This document shows positions 27,565 through 35,695 of a DNA stretch of 64,000 nt, piece after piece; within the stretch, counting starts at the first letter, position 1, and each line of letters starts with the position of its first letter. Location of the stretch: contig PMSU01000055.1 in assembly GCA_003168255.1 (NCBI GenBank), forward strand, positions 21,185 through 85,184. The letters are read 5' to 3'. The notes under the pieces are model-generated. The model searched no databases, was not told where the DNA came from, and was given only the letters and a program-made list of their open reading frames with translations. A program made the position numbers and the translations under genes. The stretch is from Actinomycetota bacterium (GTDB lineage Bacteria; Actinomycetota; Actinomycetes; Streptosporangiales; Streptosporangiaceae).

Positions 27565-28227
27565 ATGAGCGCGGATGAACGAGTCGACCGGGCCAGGCTG
27601 CTCTACCAGCGCGCCATCTTCGATGGCGATGCCAGCGGGCTGACGCTAGCCGACCGGGAACTGGACGCAGTCGAAGCCGATCTGTCCCTGGCCCGCGGCC
27701 GGATCATTCACGGGCGATTCCTTGACCAGCGAAGCAACGGGCCGGAGCAGCCAACCGAGGACCCGGGTGAGCTGGCGTTGTTCGAGCGTGCGGTGCAGCT
27801 TTATCAGTCGCTCGGCGACGTGCCCGGTGAGGCTGAGTCGCTGTTCTGGGTCGGCTGTCTCCACCAGGTCGTCCGGCGCGACGATGACGCTGCGGTTCCC
27901 GTTCTCGAACGGTCCTGCGAGCTCGCGGCGCAGGTCGGCGACAAGGCGACAATGTCCGACGCGCTTCGGCACCTGGGCATCGCGGAGCATGCCGCCGGCC
28001 GGCTGGACACGGCGCGGGAGCGGCTAGAGGAGTCGGTGCGGATTCGCCGGGAGATCGGGCTTATGCCCGGCGTTGCCGCGAATATGGTTGGGCTGGTGTA
28101 CATCGCCGCCGGACAGGGCCGCCGTGACGAGGCATTGGCGCTGGCCGACGAGGCGGCCGTGATCGCCGAGGCCAGCGGCGCTCACGCCATCCTGCGCCAG
28201 GTCGAGGAGGCACGCTCCCAGCTGTAG
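27565..28227 (+). CDS. Tetratricopeptide-repeat protein
   Basis: A 220-aa all-helical protein with about three TPR-like helix pairs between residues ~70 and 215 (LFERAVQLYQSLGDVPGEAE, HLGIAEHAAGRLDTARERLE, DEALALADEAAVIAEASGAH). The N-terminal 60 residues are unassigned. It resembles regulatory TPR proteins of actinobacteria but has no HTH or enzymatic domain. Likely a protein-interaction module. Confidence 0.82.
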   Translation: MSADERVDRARLLYQRAIFDGDASGLTLADRELDAVEADLSLARGRIIHGRFLDQRSNGPEQPTEDPGELALFERAVQLYQSLGDVPGEAESLFWVGCLHQVVRRDDDAAVPVLERSCELAAQVGDKATMSDALRHLGIAEHAAGRLDTARERLEESVRIRREIGLMPGVAANMVGLVYIAAGQGRRDEALALADEAAVIAEASGAHAILRQVEEARSQL

Positions 28228-28416
28228 CCAACCGTCGCCGTCGGCCGGCTGCCCGCCTCAGCAGGAAGCGCCGTTGTCGAGATAGCGGACGCGGCCGTGA
28301 CTTGGTCGTTGACAAGGTGTTGTTACAGGGGCGAAAGTCAGGTCAGATCGCCCGCGACCGGCGGGCAATGCGGCGTGCGTCGCTGTTTACGTGAAGGATG
28401 CAGAGCGAGTGATCAG

Positions 28417-28989
28417 ATGCGGCTTCTGCTAATCGGTGCTCCCGGCGCCGGCAAGGGAACCCAGGCCGAGCGTCTCGCCGCTCGGTTCGGCATCGCGCAT
28501 ATCTCCAGCGGCGACCTGCTGCGCCAGCACGTCAGGGACCAGACGTCACTCGGGCAGACGGTGAAGTCCTACGTCGACAACGGTGACTTGGTCCCGGACG
28601 GCGTTGTCATGGACATGCTGCGCAAACCCGTATTGGCTGCGGCGAGTGGCTATGTCCTCGATGGGTTTCCGCGGACCGTTGAACAAGCGACGGAGTCCTA
28701 TGCCGTAGTCCGGGCGCTCGGGGTTGAAGTGCAGGCCGCGATTCACCTCGACGTCCCCCGCGAAGAGCTGGTGCGCCGGCTGCTGGCCCGTGGCCGCGGC
28801 TCAGAGGATGCCGAAGCCGTTGTCGAGCACCGTTTGCAGGTGTACCTGGAAAGGACTGTGCCCCTGCTCGAGTACTACGCGGGTCGCGAATGGATGTTTA
28901 CCGTCGATGGTGCCCAGTCAGCGGATGCCGTGCACGAGGACATCGTGGGGCGCATCCAGAAGCTGGCCGCCTTCACCGCATCCACGTGA
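28417..28989 (+). CDS. adk: Adenylate kinase paralogue, short-lid type
   Basis: A 190-aa nucleoside monophosphate kinase: P-loop GAPGAGKGTQAERLA, SSGDLLRQH, and DGFPRTVEQA for NMP binding. The LID is the short form (RLLARGRGSEDAEAVVEHRL) without zinc cysteines. It converts AMP + ATP to 2 ADP. ATG 28417 is the first with a homologous N-terminus. It is not in the secY/map ribosomal operon where actinobacteria keep their main adk, so it is probably a second copy. It is followed by a TraR/DksA-type gene. Confidence 0.88.
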   Translation: MRLLLIGAPGAGKGTQAERLAARFGIAHISSGDLLRQHVRDQTSLGQTVKSYVDNGDLVPDGVVMDMLRKPVLAAASGYVLDGFPRTVEQATESYAVVRALGVEVQAAIHLDVPREELVRRLLARGRGSEDAEAVVEHRLQVYLERTVPLLEYYAGREWMFTVDGAQSADAVHEDIVGRIQKLAAFTAST

Positions 28990-29040
28990 TGAAGCACCTT
29001 TGCCAGCCCGCAGGCCACGAGACTCTGGTACCCAGGAAGG

Positions 29041-29391
29041 GTGACAGGGCAGGGGAGCGTGTATGGGTGGCTGGCTGCGGAACGGGTGAACAGCCTTGCG
29101 CGGCTGGGCGGGCTGGAGCGGGAGTTCTCCGAGATCCTCGAGTCGTCAGGCTCGGCCGGCACCGACGACGAGCACGACCCTGAGGGCGCGACGATCGCGT
29201 TCGAGCGGCAGCATGCCGCCGCCCTGCTCAGCCGGGCCCGTGAGCACCTCGCCCAGATTGATGCGGCCATGCTCAGGCTGACAGAGGGTAGCTATGACCA
29301 GTGTGAGAACTGCGGCCAGCCGATCGGCGCCGCCCGCCTCGCCGCCAGGCCAGTAACCACTACCTGCATTAACTGCGCCTCCCAGCGCTGA
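29041..29391 (+). CDS. TraR/DksA-type zinc-finger protein
   Basis: About 116 aa. A helical N-terminus with DDEHDPEGATIAFERQHAAA and a coiled LLSRAREHLAQIDAAMLRL precede the C4 zinc finger CENCGQPI ... TCINCASQ. In actinobacteria such proteins resemble RNA-polymerase secondary-channel factors. The start is uncertain: GTG 29041 sits directly on AGGAAGG, and GTG 29059 or 29086 are alternatives. It is 51 bp after adk and possibly in the same transcript. Confidence 0.82.
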   Translation: MTGQGSVYGWLAAERVNSLARLGGLEREFSEILESSGSAGTDDEHDPEGATIAFERQHAAALLSRAREHLAQIDAAMLRLTEGSYDQCENCGQPIGAARLAARPVTTTCINCASQR

Positions 29392-29472
29392 GTCGCCAAC
29401 TGAAACTGACGGACATCGGCGCCATCACGACTCCTGGCCCAGCAGCAGGGCGGTGGCCTCGCGCGCACAGCG

Positions 29473-30324
29473 TCACGTCGTCGGAAGTCGTCGGAAGTCG
29501 TCGGCATGGTCAGCCACCCACTGGCCGAAGGGCCGCGCCTGATGGCCAGTGATCTGCCGCACCGTCGATGTCACGTCTTCCGGCTGGTCTATGAAGTCAG
29601 CCCAGGCCGACAGCGCGTGCGCGGCGAAATCAGCGTCGCCGAACATCTCGGTAAGGTCGGCCCGGGCCTCGTCTGAGGACATTTCTTCCCATCGCAGCGA
29701 GCGGTGCAGCACCGCACCGATGATCTGGACCTGCTCAGCCTGCGTCACGACGCCAGGACCGGTGGGCATGTAGATCTTCTGATCGTGCCCGTCCTGGGTC
29801 AGGGCCGCCGTGGCGACCGCGGCGATGTCGGCTTCGTGGATCAGGGAGCGGGCGGCCTGGCCGTAGGGCCAGCGCACCACGTCACCGGACTTGATCTGCG
29901 GCGCCCATATGAGAGTGTTCTTGGCGAACCCGGACGGTCGCAGGAAGGTCCAGTCGGCCCCTGACCGGCGGATGCTCTGCTCGACGATGGCCCAGAAGGA
30001 CCCGGGATCATCCGCGGCCGGCTGCGCGGAGAGGTAAACGATGCGACGCGGCGCAGCGGCGAGCACTTCGACGACCTGCGGTGCCAGCTTCGCCGTCAGT
30101 TCGGCTGAAGTGAACGGCCACACCAGGAACACGGCGTCGGCGTCCCGCACGTGCGGAGCGATGCTCGCCGGGTCGGCGAGGTCGCCAGGCACCGTCTCGA
30201 CACCATCGGGGAGCATGGCCGCCCCGGGATGACGGGTGACCGCCCGCACGGGACTACCTAGCTTGCCGAGCTGCGACACCACCTCGCGGCCGACGCTTCC
30301 CGTTGCTCCGGTAACAAGGATCAT
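29473..30324 (-). CDS. NmrA/atypical SDR family NAD(P)-binding protein
   Basis: A 283-aa Rossmann protein with VTGATGSVGREVVSQLGKLG at the N-terminus and the NmrA-like layout (VPGDLADPASI, YLSAQPAADDPG, LRPSGFAKNTL). There is no YxxxK active site, so it could be a redox sensor or NAD(P)H:quinone reductase-like isomerase. ATG 30324 follows GAGGAGGGA; upstream open frame is antisense to the MerR gene and rejected. It is divergent to MerR, which probably activates it. Confidence 0.87.
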   Translation of the reverse strand: MILVTGATGSVGREVVSQLGKLGSPVRAVTRHPGAAMLPDGVETVPGDLADPASIAPHVRDADAVFLVWPFTSAELTAKLAPQVVEVLAAAPRRIVYLSAQPAADDPGSFWAIVEQSIRRSGADWTFLRPSGFAKNTLIWAPQIKSGDVVRWPYGQAARSLIHEADIAAVATAALTQDGHDQKIYMPTGPGVVTQAEQVQIIGAVLHRSLRWEEMSSDEARADLTEMFGDADFAAHALSAWADFIDQPEDVTSTVRQITGHQARPFGQWVADHADDFRRLPTT

Positions 30325-30364
30325 CTGGTCCCTCCTCTGCTCGAAAGCAACGCTACGAGCTAAA

Positions 30365-30382
30365 CCTTTGTTGAAGTCAAGG
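30365..30382. promoter_or_regulatory. MerR-type operator CCTTtG...TCAAGG
   Basis: The 18-bp imperfect palindrome CCTTTGTTGAAGTCAAGG lies between the NmrA-like and MerR genes and overlaps a TTGACTT -35 on the minus strand. It has the length and symmetry of MerR/SoxR-class sites. Confidence 0.5.
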
Positions 30383-30435
30383 GCGTTCGGTGCGAGCATC
30401 GGGCTATACCCATGTGACGAGGGAGGCCGGTCCCG

Positions 30436-30822
30436 ATGAAGGAGTACGACTGGCACGAGGCAGGCCTGACAGTCGGGCAGGTGGCGCATCGGTCCGGCCT
30501 GGCGGCCTCTGCCCTGCGGTTCTACGAGAGCCAGGGGCTGATCACAAGCGACCGCACGAGCGGCAACCAGCGCCGCTACCACGGCGACGTCATGTGCAGG
30601 GTCACGATGATCCGCGCCTGCCAGCGGGTAGGGCTGTCTATCGCCGAGATTCGCGCCGCGCTCAGTGAGCTGCCCGAGGGCCAGGTCCCTACCCGCGAGG
30701 ACTGGGACCGGCTCGCCCGCCATCTCAGGTCCGAGTTGCGTGACCGCGTCGATCAGCTCAACGACCTGCTCGCCGAGCTGTCGCCAAGCGACCAGGACGC
30801 CAGCGCCCTTCGGTCAGGCTGA
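30436..30822 (+). CDS. MerR family transcriptional regulator
   Basis: A 128-aa regulator with the MerR wHTH LTVGQVAHRSGLAASALRFY and ESQGLI..RTSGNQRRY, then RVTMIRACQRVGLSIAEIRA and a dimerisation coil. The DNA-binding half looks like SoxR, but no C-terminal CxxCxxxxxC cluster is present, so it does not sense redox through 2Fe-2S. The short C-terminus suggests a small ligand or none. It controls the divergent NmrA-like gene by inference. Confidence 0.88.
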   Translation: MKEYDWHEAGLTVGQVAHRSGLAASALRFYESQGLITSDRTSGNQRRYHGDVMCRVTMIRACQRVGLSIAEIRAALSELPEGQVPTREDWDRLARHLRSELRDRVDQLNDLLAELSPSDQDASALRSG

Positions 30823-30913
30823 CCCCTGGCCGCCAGCCACCAGGCCCAGGCCGCAGGCCTGGTCAGGTCCTCGCCATCGCCAGCAGCGCTGGCCTTGCCA
30901 CCGTCGCGCCGAC

Positions 30914-31723
30914 ATGAGAGCTGACCGCCCGCGCCTGGTCGCCATGGATCTTGACGGCACGCTGCTGCGCAGCGACCAGACGATCTCCCCGCGGACCATC
31001 GCTGCCCTGGCTCGCATTGGCAGTGCCGATGCCCGGTTCGTCTTCGTGACTGGCAGGTCGCCGCGGCACACCGCAGCCGTCCTCGGGCCGCTGCGCTACC
31101 AAGACACCGTGATCTGCTCCAACGGTGCGCTGATCTACGACATGCGCCGCGCAAGCGTCATCGATCAGCACCTCATTCCAGCGCGGCTGCTTGCCGAGGC
31201 GGCGGGTCGGCTGCGCCAGGCGATACCCGGTCTCGGGATCGCCGTCGAATTCGCCGACAAGCTGATCCGTGATGACCTTTTCAAGGCAGCTGCCTGGGAG
31301 GCCGATGAGTCCATGCCGCGCCTGCCGGACGCGCAGTTGTTTGCCCGGGACGCGGCGAAGCTGCTAGGCCGTCACCCCGGCCTGCCCGCCGACGAGCTAC
31401 TGGCGCTGGCCGCTCCCGCCATCGGGGAGATCGTCAACGTTTACCACTCGGGCGGTGCACGGCTGGTAGAGGCCACCGCGGCCGGCGTCAGCAAGGGATC
31501 CGCGCTCGCTGATCTAGCCAGGCGGCTCGGTATCGCGGCCGCAGACGTGGTGGCGTTCGGCGACATGGTCAACGACCTGCCCATGCTCGCCTGGGCAGGC
31601 ACATCGTTCGGCATGGCGAACGCGCACCCCGACGTGCTCGCCATGGTCGACCAGGTGATCCTCGGCAATGACGAGGACGGCGTGGCAGCGGTCCTCGAGC
31701 ACCTCTTCCCGGATCCCTGCTGA
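30914..31723 (+). CDS. HAD superfamily Cof-type phosphatase
   Basis: A 269-aa hydrolase. Motif I DLDGTLLRSD has nucleophile Asp12, motif II is VTGRSP, motif III is the Lys in VSKGSALADLARRLGI and motif IV is FGDMVNDLPML. The C2-type cap between motifs II and III makes it a Cof/YidA-like sugar-phosphate or nucleotide phosphatase. ATG 30914 is chosen because the upstream frame is antisense-like and overlaps MerR. Confidence 0.9.
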   Translation: MRADRPRLVAMDLDGTLLRSDQTISPRTIAALARIGSADARFVFVTGRSPRHTAAVLGPLRYQDTVICSNGALIYDMRRASVIDQHLIPARLLAEAAGRLRQAIPGLGIAVEFADKLIRDDLFKAAAWEADESMPRLPDAQLFARDAAKLLGRHPGLPADELLALAAPAIGEIVNVYHSGGARLVEATAAGVSKGSALADLARRLGIAAADVVAFGDMVNDLPMLAWAGTSFGMANAHPDVLAMVDQVILGNDEDGVAAVLEHLFPDPC

Positions 31724-31829
31724 CCGCGCGGTCGGACGGGATAAAAACAGCCTTTACCGAACGGCGCTGGGTACAACGCACAGTAACCATGAAGCGTCCG
31801 CCGGCCCGTCCCCTCCGGCCGGCGCCTCG

Positions 31830-32504
31830 TCAGCCGGACCCGGCCGACGGCCGACTGTCTCCCAAGAGCCGGCGCAGAGCCGACTGGTCGCCGGTGACGA
31901 CGACGTCGCCGGCGGCCATGGCAGCGTCGAGCGCCGCCGGGTCGTCGAGCAGGGCGGCGAGTGTCTTGGGGTCAGTGCGCAGGCAGACATCCGCCTGGGC
32001 GGGTTCGCCGGGCTGAAGGTGCAGCCGCCCTGCCGCGATCCGGACGGTCCATATGCGGTCGTCGAGCTCGAGACGGCACACGGTTGCGGGCGCCTGGGGG
32101 TCGGGGCGAGCGCAGGTTCGCAGAAACAGGAGGGCGGAGGTGGCGCTGAGCGTGGTCGGCGCGGGCGGGAGCGGGGCGCGAATACCCCAGGTGCCCAGGG
32201 CGAGCACGATCGGTTCCAGGTCCCGTCCCCATTCGGTTAGTTCGTACACCCATGAACTGGCCGGGGGTGCAAGTTTGCGGCGGCGGACCACTCCGCGGCC
32301 TTCGAGCTCGCGAAGCCGGTCGGCAACCAAGTTCGAGCTTGCGCTGGCCAGCGCGTGCCGCAGGTCGGAGAAACGTTGCGGTCCAAGTAGCAGTTCGCGC
32401 ACGACGAGCAAGGCCCACCGTTCCCCGACGACGTCGAGGGCGCGGGCTATCCCGCAGGCGTCCCCGTAACTACGGCGCGTTGGCACAATCACCACCGTAC
32501 CCAC
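31830..32504 (-). CDS. HxlR family regulator with SCP2-like C-terminal domain
   Basis: A 224-aa protein. Residues ~12-105 are an HxlR wHTH with IARALDVVGERWALLVVREL, LLLGPQRFSDLRHAL and a wing GVVRRRKLAPP. The C-terminal ~100 residues look like an SCP2/sterol-carrier-like domain (GRLHLQPGEPAQADVCLRTD, LAALLDDPAALDAAMAAGDV). The start is one of several clustered GTG codons (32504 taken). It is divergent to the VOC protein with a perfect palindrome between them. Confidence 0.85.
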   Translation of the reverse strand: MGTVVIVPTRRSYGDACGIARALDVVGERWALLVVRELLLGPQRFSDLRHALASASSNLVADRLRELEGRGVVRRRKLAPPASSWVYELTEWGRDLEPIVLALGTWGIRAPLPPAPTTLSATSALLFLRTCARPDPQAPATVCRLELDDRIWTVRIAAGRLHLQPGEPAQADVCLRTDPKTLAALLDDPAALDAAMAAGDVVVTGDQSALRRLLGDSRPSAGSG

Positions 32505-32519
32505 CTAGGTGCTAATTCG

Positions 32520-32533
32520 CAACTTATAAGTTG
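32520..32533. promoter_or_regulatory. Perfect palindrome CAACTTATAAGTTG, candidate HxlR operator
   Basis: A 14-bp perfect palindrome, AT-rich in a GC-rich context, lies 16 bp from the HxlR start and 72 bp from the VOC start. TTGTTT (32531) and TATGGT (32553) downstream could form the VOC promoter. Confidence 0.6.
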
Positions 32534-32604
32534 TTTTTAACAATCAACCTGTTATGGTGGTCGACGTGTCAGCGACCGGGCTACCGGCGCGGAAAGGACC
32601 AATA

Positions 32605-32991
32605 ATGGGACAGCCAGTTGTCCACTTCGAGATCATCGGGACCGATCCGGCGAAGCTCCGGAGCTACTACGGCGACCTGTTCGGGTGGGAGTTCGACACG
32701 AGCGGACCGGTCTCGGAGGCCGTCTCCCAGCCGGGTAATTACGGGTTCGTAGACGGCAGCACGACCAGTGACGGGACCGGGATCCCTGGCGGCGTCGGCG
32801 GCGGCGCGAGCTACGACGGCCATGTGATCTTCTACGTCGGCGTTCCCGATGTCGAGGCCGCGCTCCAGCAGGCCGAGAGCCTCGGCGGGACGCGCCGGAT
32901 GGGACCCGACCAGGCCCCGGGGGGAAACCTCGTGGTCGGCCACTTCACCGACCCCGAAGGCCACTTGATCGGCCTGGCCGGCCCGGCTTAG
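32605..32991 (+). CDS. VOC (glyoxalase-like) family protein
   Basis: A 128-aa vicinal-oxygen-chelate protein with two babbab modules: PVVHFEIIGTDPAKLRSYYG, LFGWEF, then HVIFYVGVPDVEAALQQAES and HFTDPEGHLIGLAG. Metal-ligand-like His7 and the terminal Glu/His are present. Substrate unknown. The gene is probably regulated by the divergent HxlR protein. GGAAAGGA precedes ATG 32605. Confidence 0.88.
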   Translation: MGQPVVHFEIIGTDPAKLRSYYGDLFGWEFDTSGPVSEAVSQPGNYGFVDGSTTSDGTGIPGGVGGGASYDGHVIFYVGVPDVEAALQQAESLGGTRRMGPDQAPGGNLVVGHFTDPEGHLIGLAGPA

Positions 32992-33042
32992 CCGTCGGCG
33001 CCAGGCGCTCGTCGAGCCAGCCGTCGACCTCGATGTTGACGG

Positions 33043-33438
33043 TCAGGCCTGACCGGCGGCTAGCTGGTGTGACATCAGTTCGATCAGCTTCTGCAACCCG
33101 CGCATCGGTCGCACCATCACCGTGAAGCTGACCAGCTTGCCGTCGCCGTTCCAGCGCAGCATGTCCACGCCGTGGACATAAACGCCGTCAAGCTCGGCCT
33201 CGAACTCCAGCACCGCGCTGCTGTCGTCATGCCACTGGCCGACGTAGTGCAGCGAGGGACCCAGGACAACCAGCGCGGCGTTCAGGTAGCGGACCGTCAG
33301 CGCCTTGCCCTGCTGCGGCGCGAACACTGCCGGTGACCTGAACACCACATCGTCAGCTAGCAGGCCGTCCAAGAGCGCCGCTTCCTGGGACTCGACGACG
33401 GCATGCCAGGAACGGACGGCAGGTGGTTGATCAGACAT
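33043..33438 (-). CDS. SnoaL-like (NTF2 fold) protein
   Basis: A 131-aa single-domain protein of the NTF2/SnoaL type: WHAVVESQEAALLDGLLADD, VVFRSPAV, then strands LEFEAELDGVYVHGVDMLRW and FTVMVRPMRGL. Such proteins are isomerases, cyclases or simple binders. I start at ATG 33438 (MSDQPPAV); an upstream in-frame start at 33489 has no better signal. It is divergent to the potassium channel gene. Confidence 0.8.
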   Translation of the reverse strand: MSDQPPAVRSWHAVVESQEAALLDGLLADDVVFRSPAVFAPQQGKALTVRYLNAALVVLGPSLHYVGQWHDDSSAVLEFEAELDGVYVHGVDMLRWNGDGKLVSFTVMVRPMRGLQKLIELMSHQLAAGQA

Positions 33439-33526
33439 GGATGTACTCAAACCCAAACCGACGAAAACATCAAGCCGTCGCTCAGTCATGCCTCCCGGTC
33501 ACTTCAACGGCTGAGCACAATGGGGC

Positions 33527-34585
33527 ATGTCCATAAACAGTCCTCGCGGCTACGCGGGTAGCCGGCCGGTCCGGCATTCGAGGAGGCTCGGCATCGGGCT
33601 CCTCGCACTGCTGCTGGTGCTCGTCGGAGGAACGATGGGCTATGTGGCGTTCGGTTATGGGGTGCTCGACGCCGTCTTTCAGACAGTTATCACCGTCACC
33701 ACCGTCGGCTTCGGTGAGGTCCACCGCTTTGGCACCGGACAGAAAGTCTTCACGATCGTGCTGATCCTGACCGGCGTCGGTTCGGCCGCGTATAGCTTCA
33801 CCGTATCGGTCGAGACCTTGCTCGAAGGCTACCTTGCCGACGAATTCGGGAGGCGGAGGATGGAGCGCCAGCTGAGGCAACTCAGGGGTCATGTAGTGCT
33901 GTGCGGCTGGGGCCGGGTGGGGCGGGCGATCGCCAGCAGCCTGCGCAGCTCGAAGGTAGAGGTGGTCGTGATCGATTCCTCCGCGGAGCGGGCCGGCACC
34001 GTTGACGGGCCTTCCCTGTGTGGCGATGCCACCGACGAGGACGTCTTGCGCGCTGCCGGGATCGATCGGGCTGCGGCGCTCATTACCGCCCTCAATGGCG
34101 ACGCCGACAACCTCTATGTGACCTTGACCGCCCGTTCCATGTGCCCCGACCTGTTCATCGTTTCCCGGACCGCTTCGCAATCAGCCATTGTCAAGCTCCT
34201 CCAGGCGGGAGCCAACCGGGTGGTGAACCCACAGGATCTCGGTGGTGCACGGATGGCAGCGCTCGCAACTCAGCCCGACGTAGCCGAGTTCCTGGACGTG
34301 GTCATGCACGACGGCAGTCTGGAATTCCGCCTTGAACAAGTTGATGTTCCCCCCGGCTCGCCGCTGGCTGGCCAGACCCTCAGCAGCGCCCGGGTCCATG
34401 CTCACAGCGGCGCGCTTGTCCTGGCCCTGCGGCACCCCGGACAGGAGTTCCGCACCAACCCGGAGCCCGAGGCGCAAATCAGCGGGGGAGACGTCCTCGT
34501 GGTTATCGGCAACGCTAAGCAAATCGATGCTCTCCGGGCCCTGGCTATCGGCGAGGAGCAGCGCGGGGCCGGGGTCCCTGACTGA
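33527..34585 (+). CDS. Potassium channel with RCK/TrkA-N domain
   Basis: A 352-aa two-TM channel. Transmembrane helix 1 spans ~20-42, then a pore helix and selectivity filter TVTTVGFGE (TVGFG at about 59-63), and helix 2 at ~72-92. The cytosolic RCK-N Rossmann domain starts GHVVLCGWGRVGRAIA near 121 and contains CGDATDEDVL. RCK-C ends with GGDVLVVIGNAKQIDAL. It belongs to the Kch/MthK-like group that gates potassium flow by nucleotide or ion binding. Confidence 0.93.
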   Translation: MSINSPRGYAGSRPVRHSRRLGIGLLALLLVLVGGTMGYVAFGYGVLDAVFQTVITVTTVGFGEVHRFGTGQKVFTIVLILTGVGSAAYSFTVSVETLLEGYLADEFGRRRMERQLRQLRGHVVLCGWGRVGRAIASSLRSSKVEVVVIDSSAERAGTVDGPSLCGDATDEDVLRAAGIDRAAALITALNGDADNLYVTLTARSMCPDLFIVSRTASQSAIVKLLQAGANRVVNPQDLGGARMAALATQPDVAEFLDVVMHDGSLEFRLEQVDVPPGSPLAGQTLSSARVHAHSGALVLALRHPGQEFRTNPEPEAQISGGDVLVVIGNAKQIDALRALAIGEEQRGAGVPD

Positions 34586-34773
34586 CCGCTCACCGGACGG
34601 CACCCATTTCGCCGGTTCGCCATCGAGAGCAGAACGGCCCCTGCGCTTAGCGCTGTTCCGATGGTGCTGATGTGAGCGCAGCCTCGGCGGGAGCGACGTC
34701 GCCGATCGCGAAGTCGTAGATGCTGCTGAAGCAGGCGCCCATGCCGACGCCGAGAACGAGGATCGAGGGGGCC

Positions 34774-34821
34774 ACGGCCCCACGGCCCCACGGCCCCACG
34801 GCCCCACGGCCCCACGGCCCC
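34774..34821. repeat. 8-bp tandem repeat ACGGCCCC, six perfect copies
   Basis: Six exact copies of ACGGCCCC lie inside the MFS remnant and read as GPWGRGAV repeats in its frame. Eight-bp units shift frame unless gained in threes, a classic slipped-strand contingency layout, though here it lies in an already broken gene. Confidence 0.9.
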
Positions 34822-35003
34822 ACAGCGCCAGCGAGGGTGATGTCCAGGCCGATAATCACGAGCACCCGCCCGCGCTTCCCGATCAGCGGGCGGCACACCA
34901 GGGACGCGACGATTATGCCGATCATGAGCGGGCCCAGGGCGATCGCGGCCGCGGCAGGCTTCAGCCCGAGCGCGGTCTGGAAGAACAGCGAGATGACATG
35001 GGA

Positions 35004-35390
35004 CACGTCGTGGAATAATCCGTCGTTTCCTGATCCCGGACGATCGTGCGGTGCCCGCGGACCCGGCCGACCGGGTCACTCCCGCCACACCGGAACCATC
35101 GACCCCGTGAGCCACGTCTTCCGGAGCGCCGCCGAAGATCGATGTGGCATTGCCTACCACCGGTGGGGGGCTCTGCCACATCGATCATGGAAACGATACG
35201 GAAAGGGGCGTCTGCGGGCCGCCTTCCCCGGTGCCGTGCGGGCGCCGGCTGTTCGAGGACTCCAGACGATAGCGTGCCAGAACCGCCGCGCACGGTCACG
35301 CGCCGGCTTACGTCCCGCGCGCTAGCTAGCGCGCGGCCCGGCGGCTTACGGTCCGCGCGCTAGCCAGCGCGCGGCCCGCCGGCCTTGGGC
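35004..35390 (+). mobile_element. Palindrome-bearing repeat element, large copy A (~385 bp, non-autonomous)
   Basis: Nearly the whole segment recurs in inverse orientation at 49455-49815. Homology starts at CACGTCGTG (35004), runs through TCGTTTCCTGATC and the central palindrome at 35137-35186 (GATCGATGTGG ... CCACATCGATC), and continues through GCGGGCCG..CCGGTGCC.TGCGGGCG to GGCTTACG(T)CC. The last ~42 bp unit (ending CCAGCGCGCGGCCC) is present twice here. No transposase is encoded. It appears to have split an MFS gene, so it behaves like a MITE or other non-autonomous element; its origin is unknown. Confidence 0.75.
35137..35186. repeat. Central palindrome of element copy A
   Basis: GATCGATGTGGC and GCCACATCGATC pair perfectly as outer arms; the inner arms are GCCTACCACC and GGTGGGGGGC around an ACCGGT centre. 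The RNA or single-stranded form would be a ~50-nt hairpin. Confidence 0.9.
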
Positions 35391-35695
35391 GGGCACCCCT
35401 GAGTTCTTGCCGGGCGCCCCGGCCCGACCTGACCTGACAATCACGAAACCTGCGGCCTACCTCTCTGCGGGCCCATAGGCCAGGCCATTGACTGCGGCGA
35501 AGAACGCCAGGCCGAGCAGCAGGCCGGAGGTGAATCCCGTTCGGGCTGGCGCCGGTGCCGATCATCGGGATCTCCACGGCCATGTCGACCAGATCGAATT
35601 GTGCTGAGTGGCGGCGGCGGCCATCGCCGCGCCGGATCGCCGTGTCAGCATGGGCACCGTGCCAGAGGTGACAGCGGAGTTTGGGGGTTGGTTCG

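Larger units (their letters stand above)
34647..35590 (-). pseudogene. MFS (DHA2-like) transporter remnant split by a repeat element
   Basis: The 3' part (34647-35006) encodes ISLFFQTALGLKPAAAAIAL and following DHA2-type helices (GPLMIGIIVASLVCRPLIG, SILVLGVGMGACFSS) and then ends early. It contains an in-frame expansion of an 8-bp repeat (GPWGRGAV units). On the far side of the repeat element, at ~35470-35545, a short segment reads GFTSGLLLGLAFFAAVNGL, which is what normally precedes the SLFFQ helix in DHA2 transporters. The transporter thus seems cut between these two points, and its N-terminal and C-terminal ends are also missing. Confidence 0.6.

Noticed and set aside
34774..34821. CRISPR-like array
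   Set aside because: The 8-bp units are contiguous with no spacers; no cas genes are in the window.
34402..35181. 259-codon minus-strand frame through the repeat element, and its counterpart at 49524-49898
   Set aside because: Similarity between the two translations comes from the repeated DNA; the frame crosses a palindrome and an unrelated pseudogene, with no start signal.
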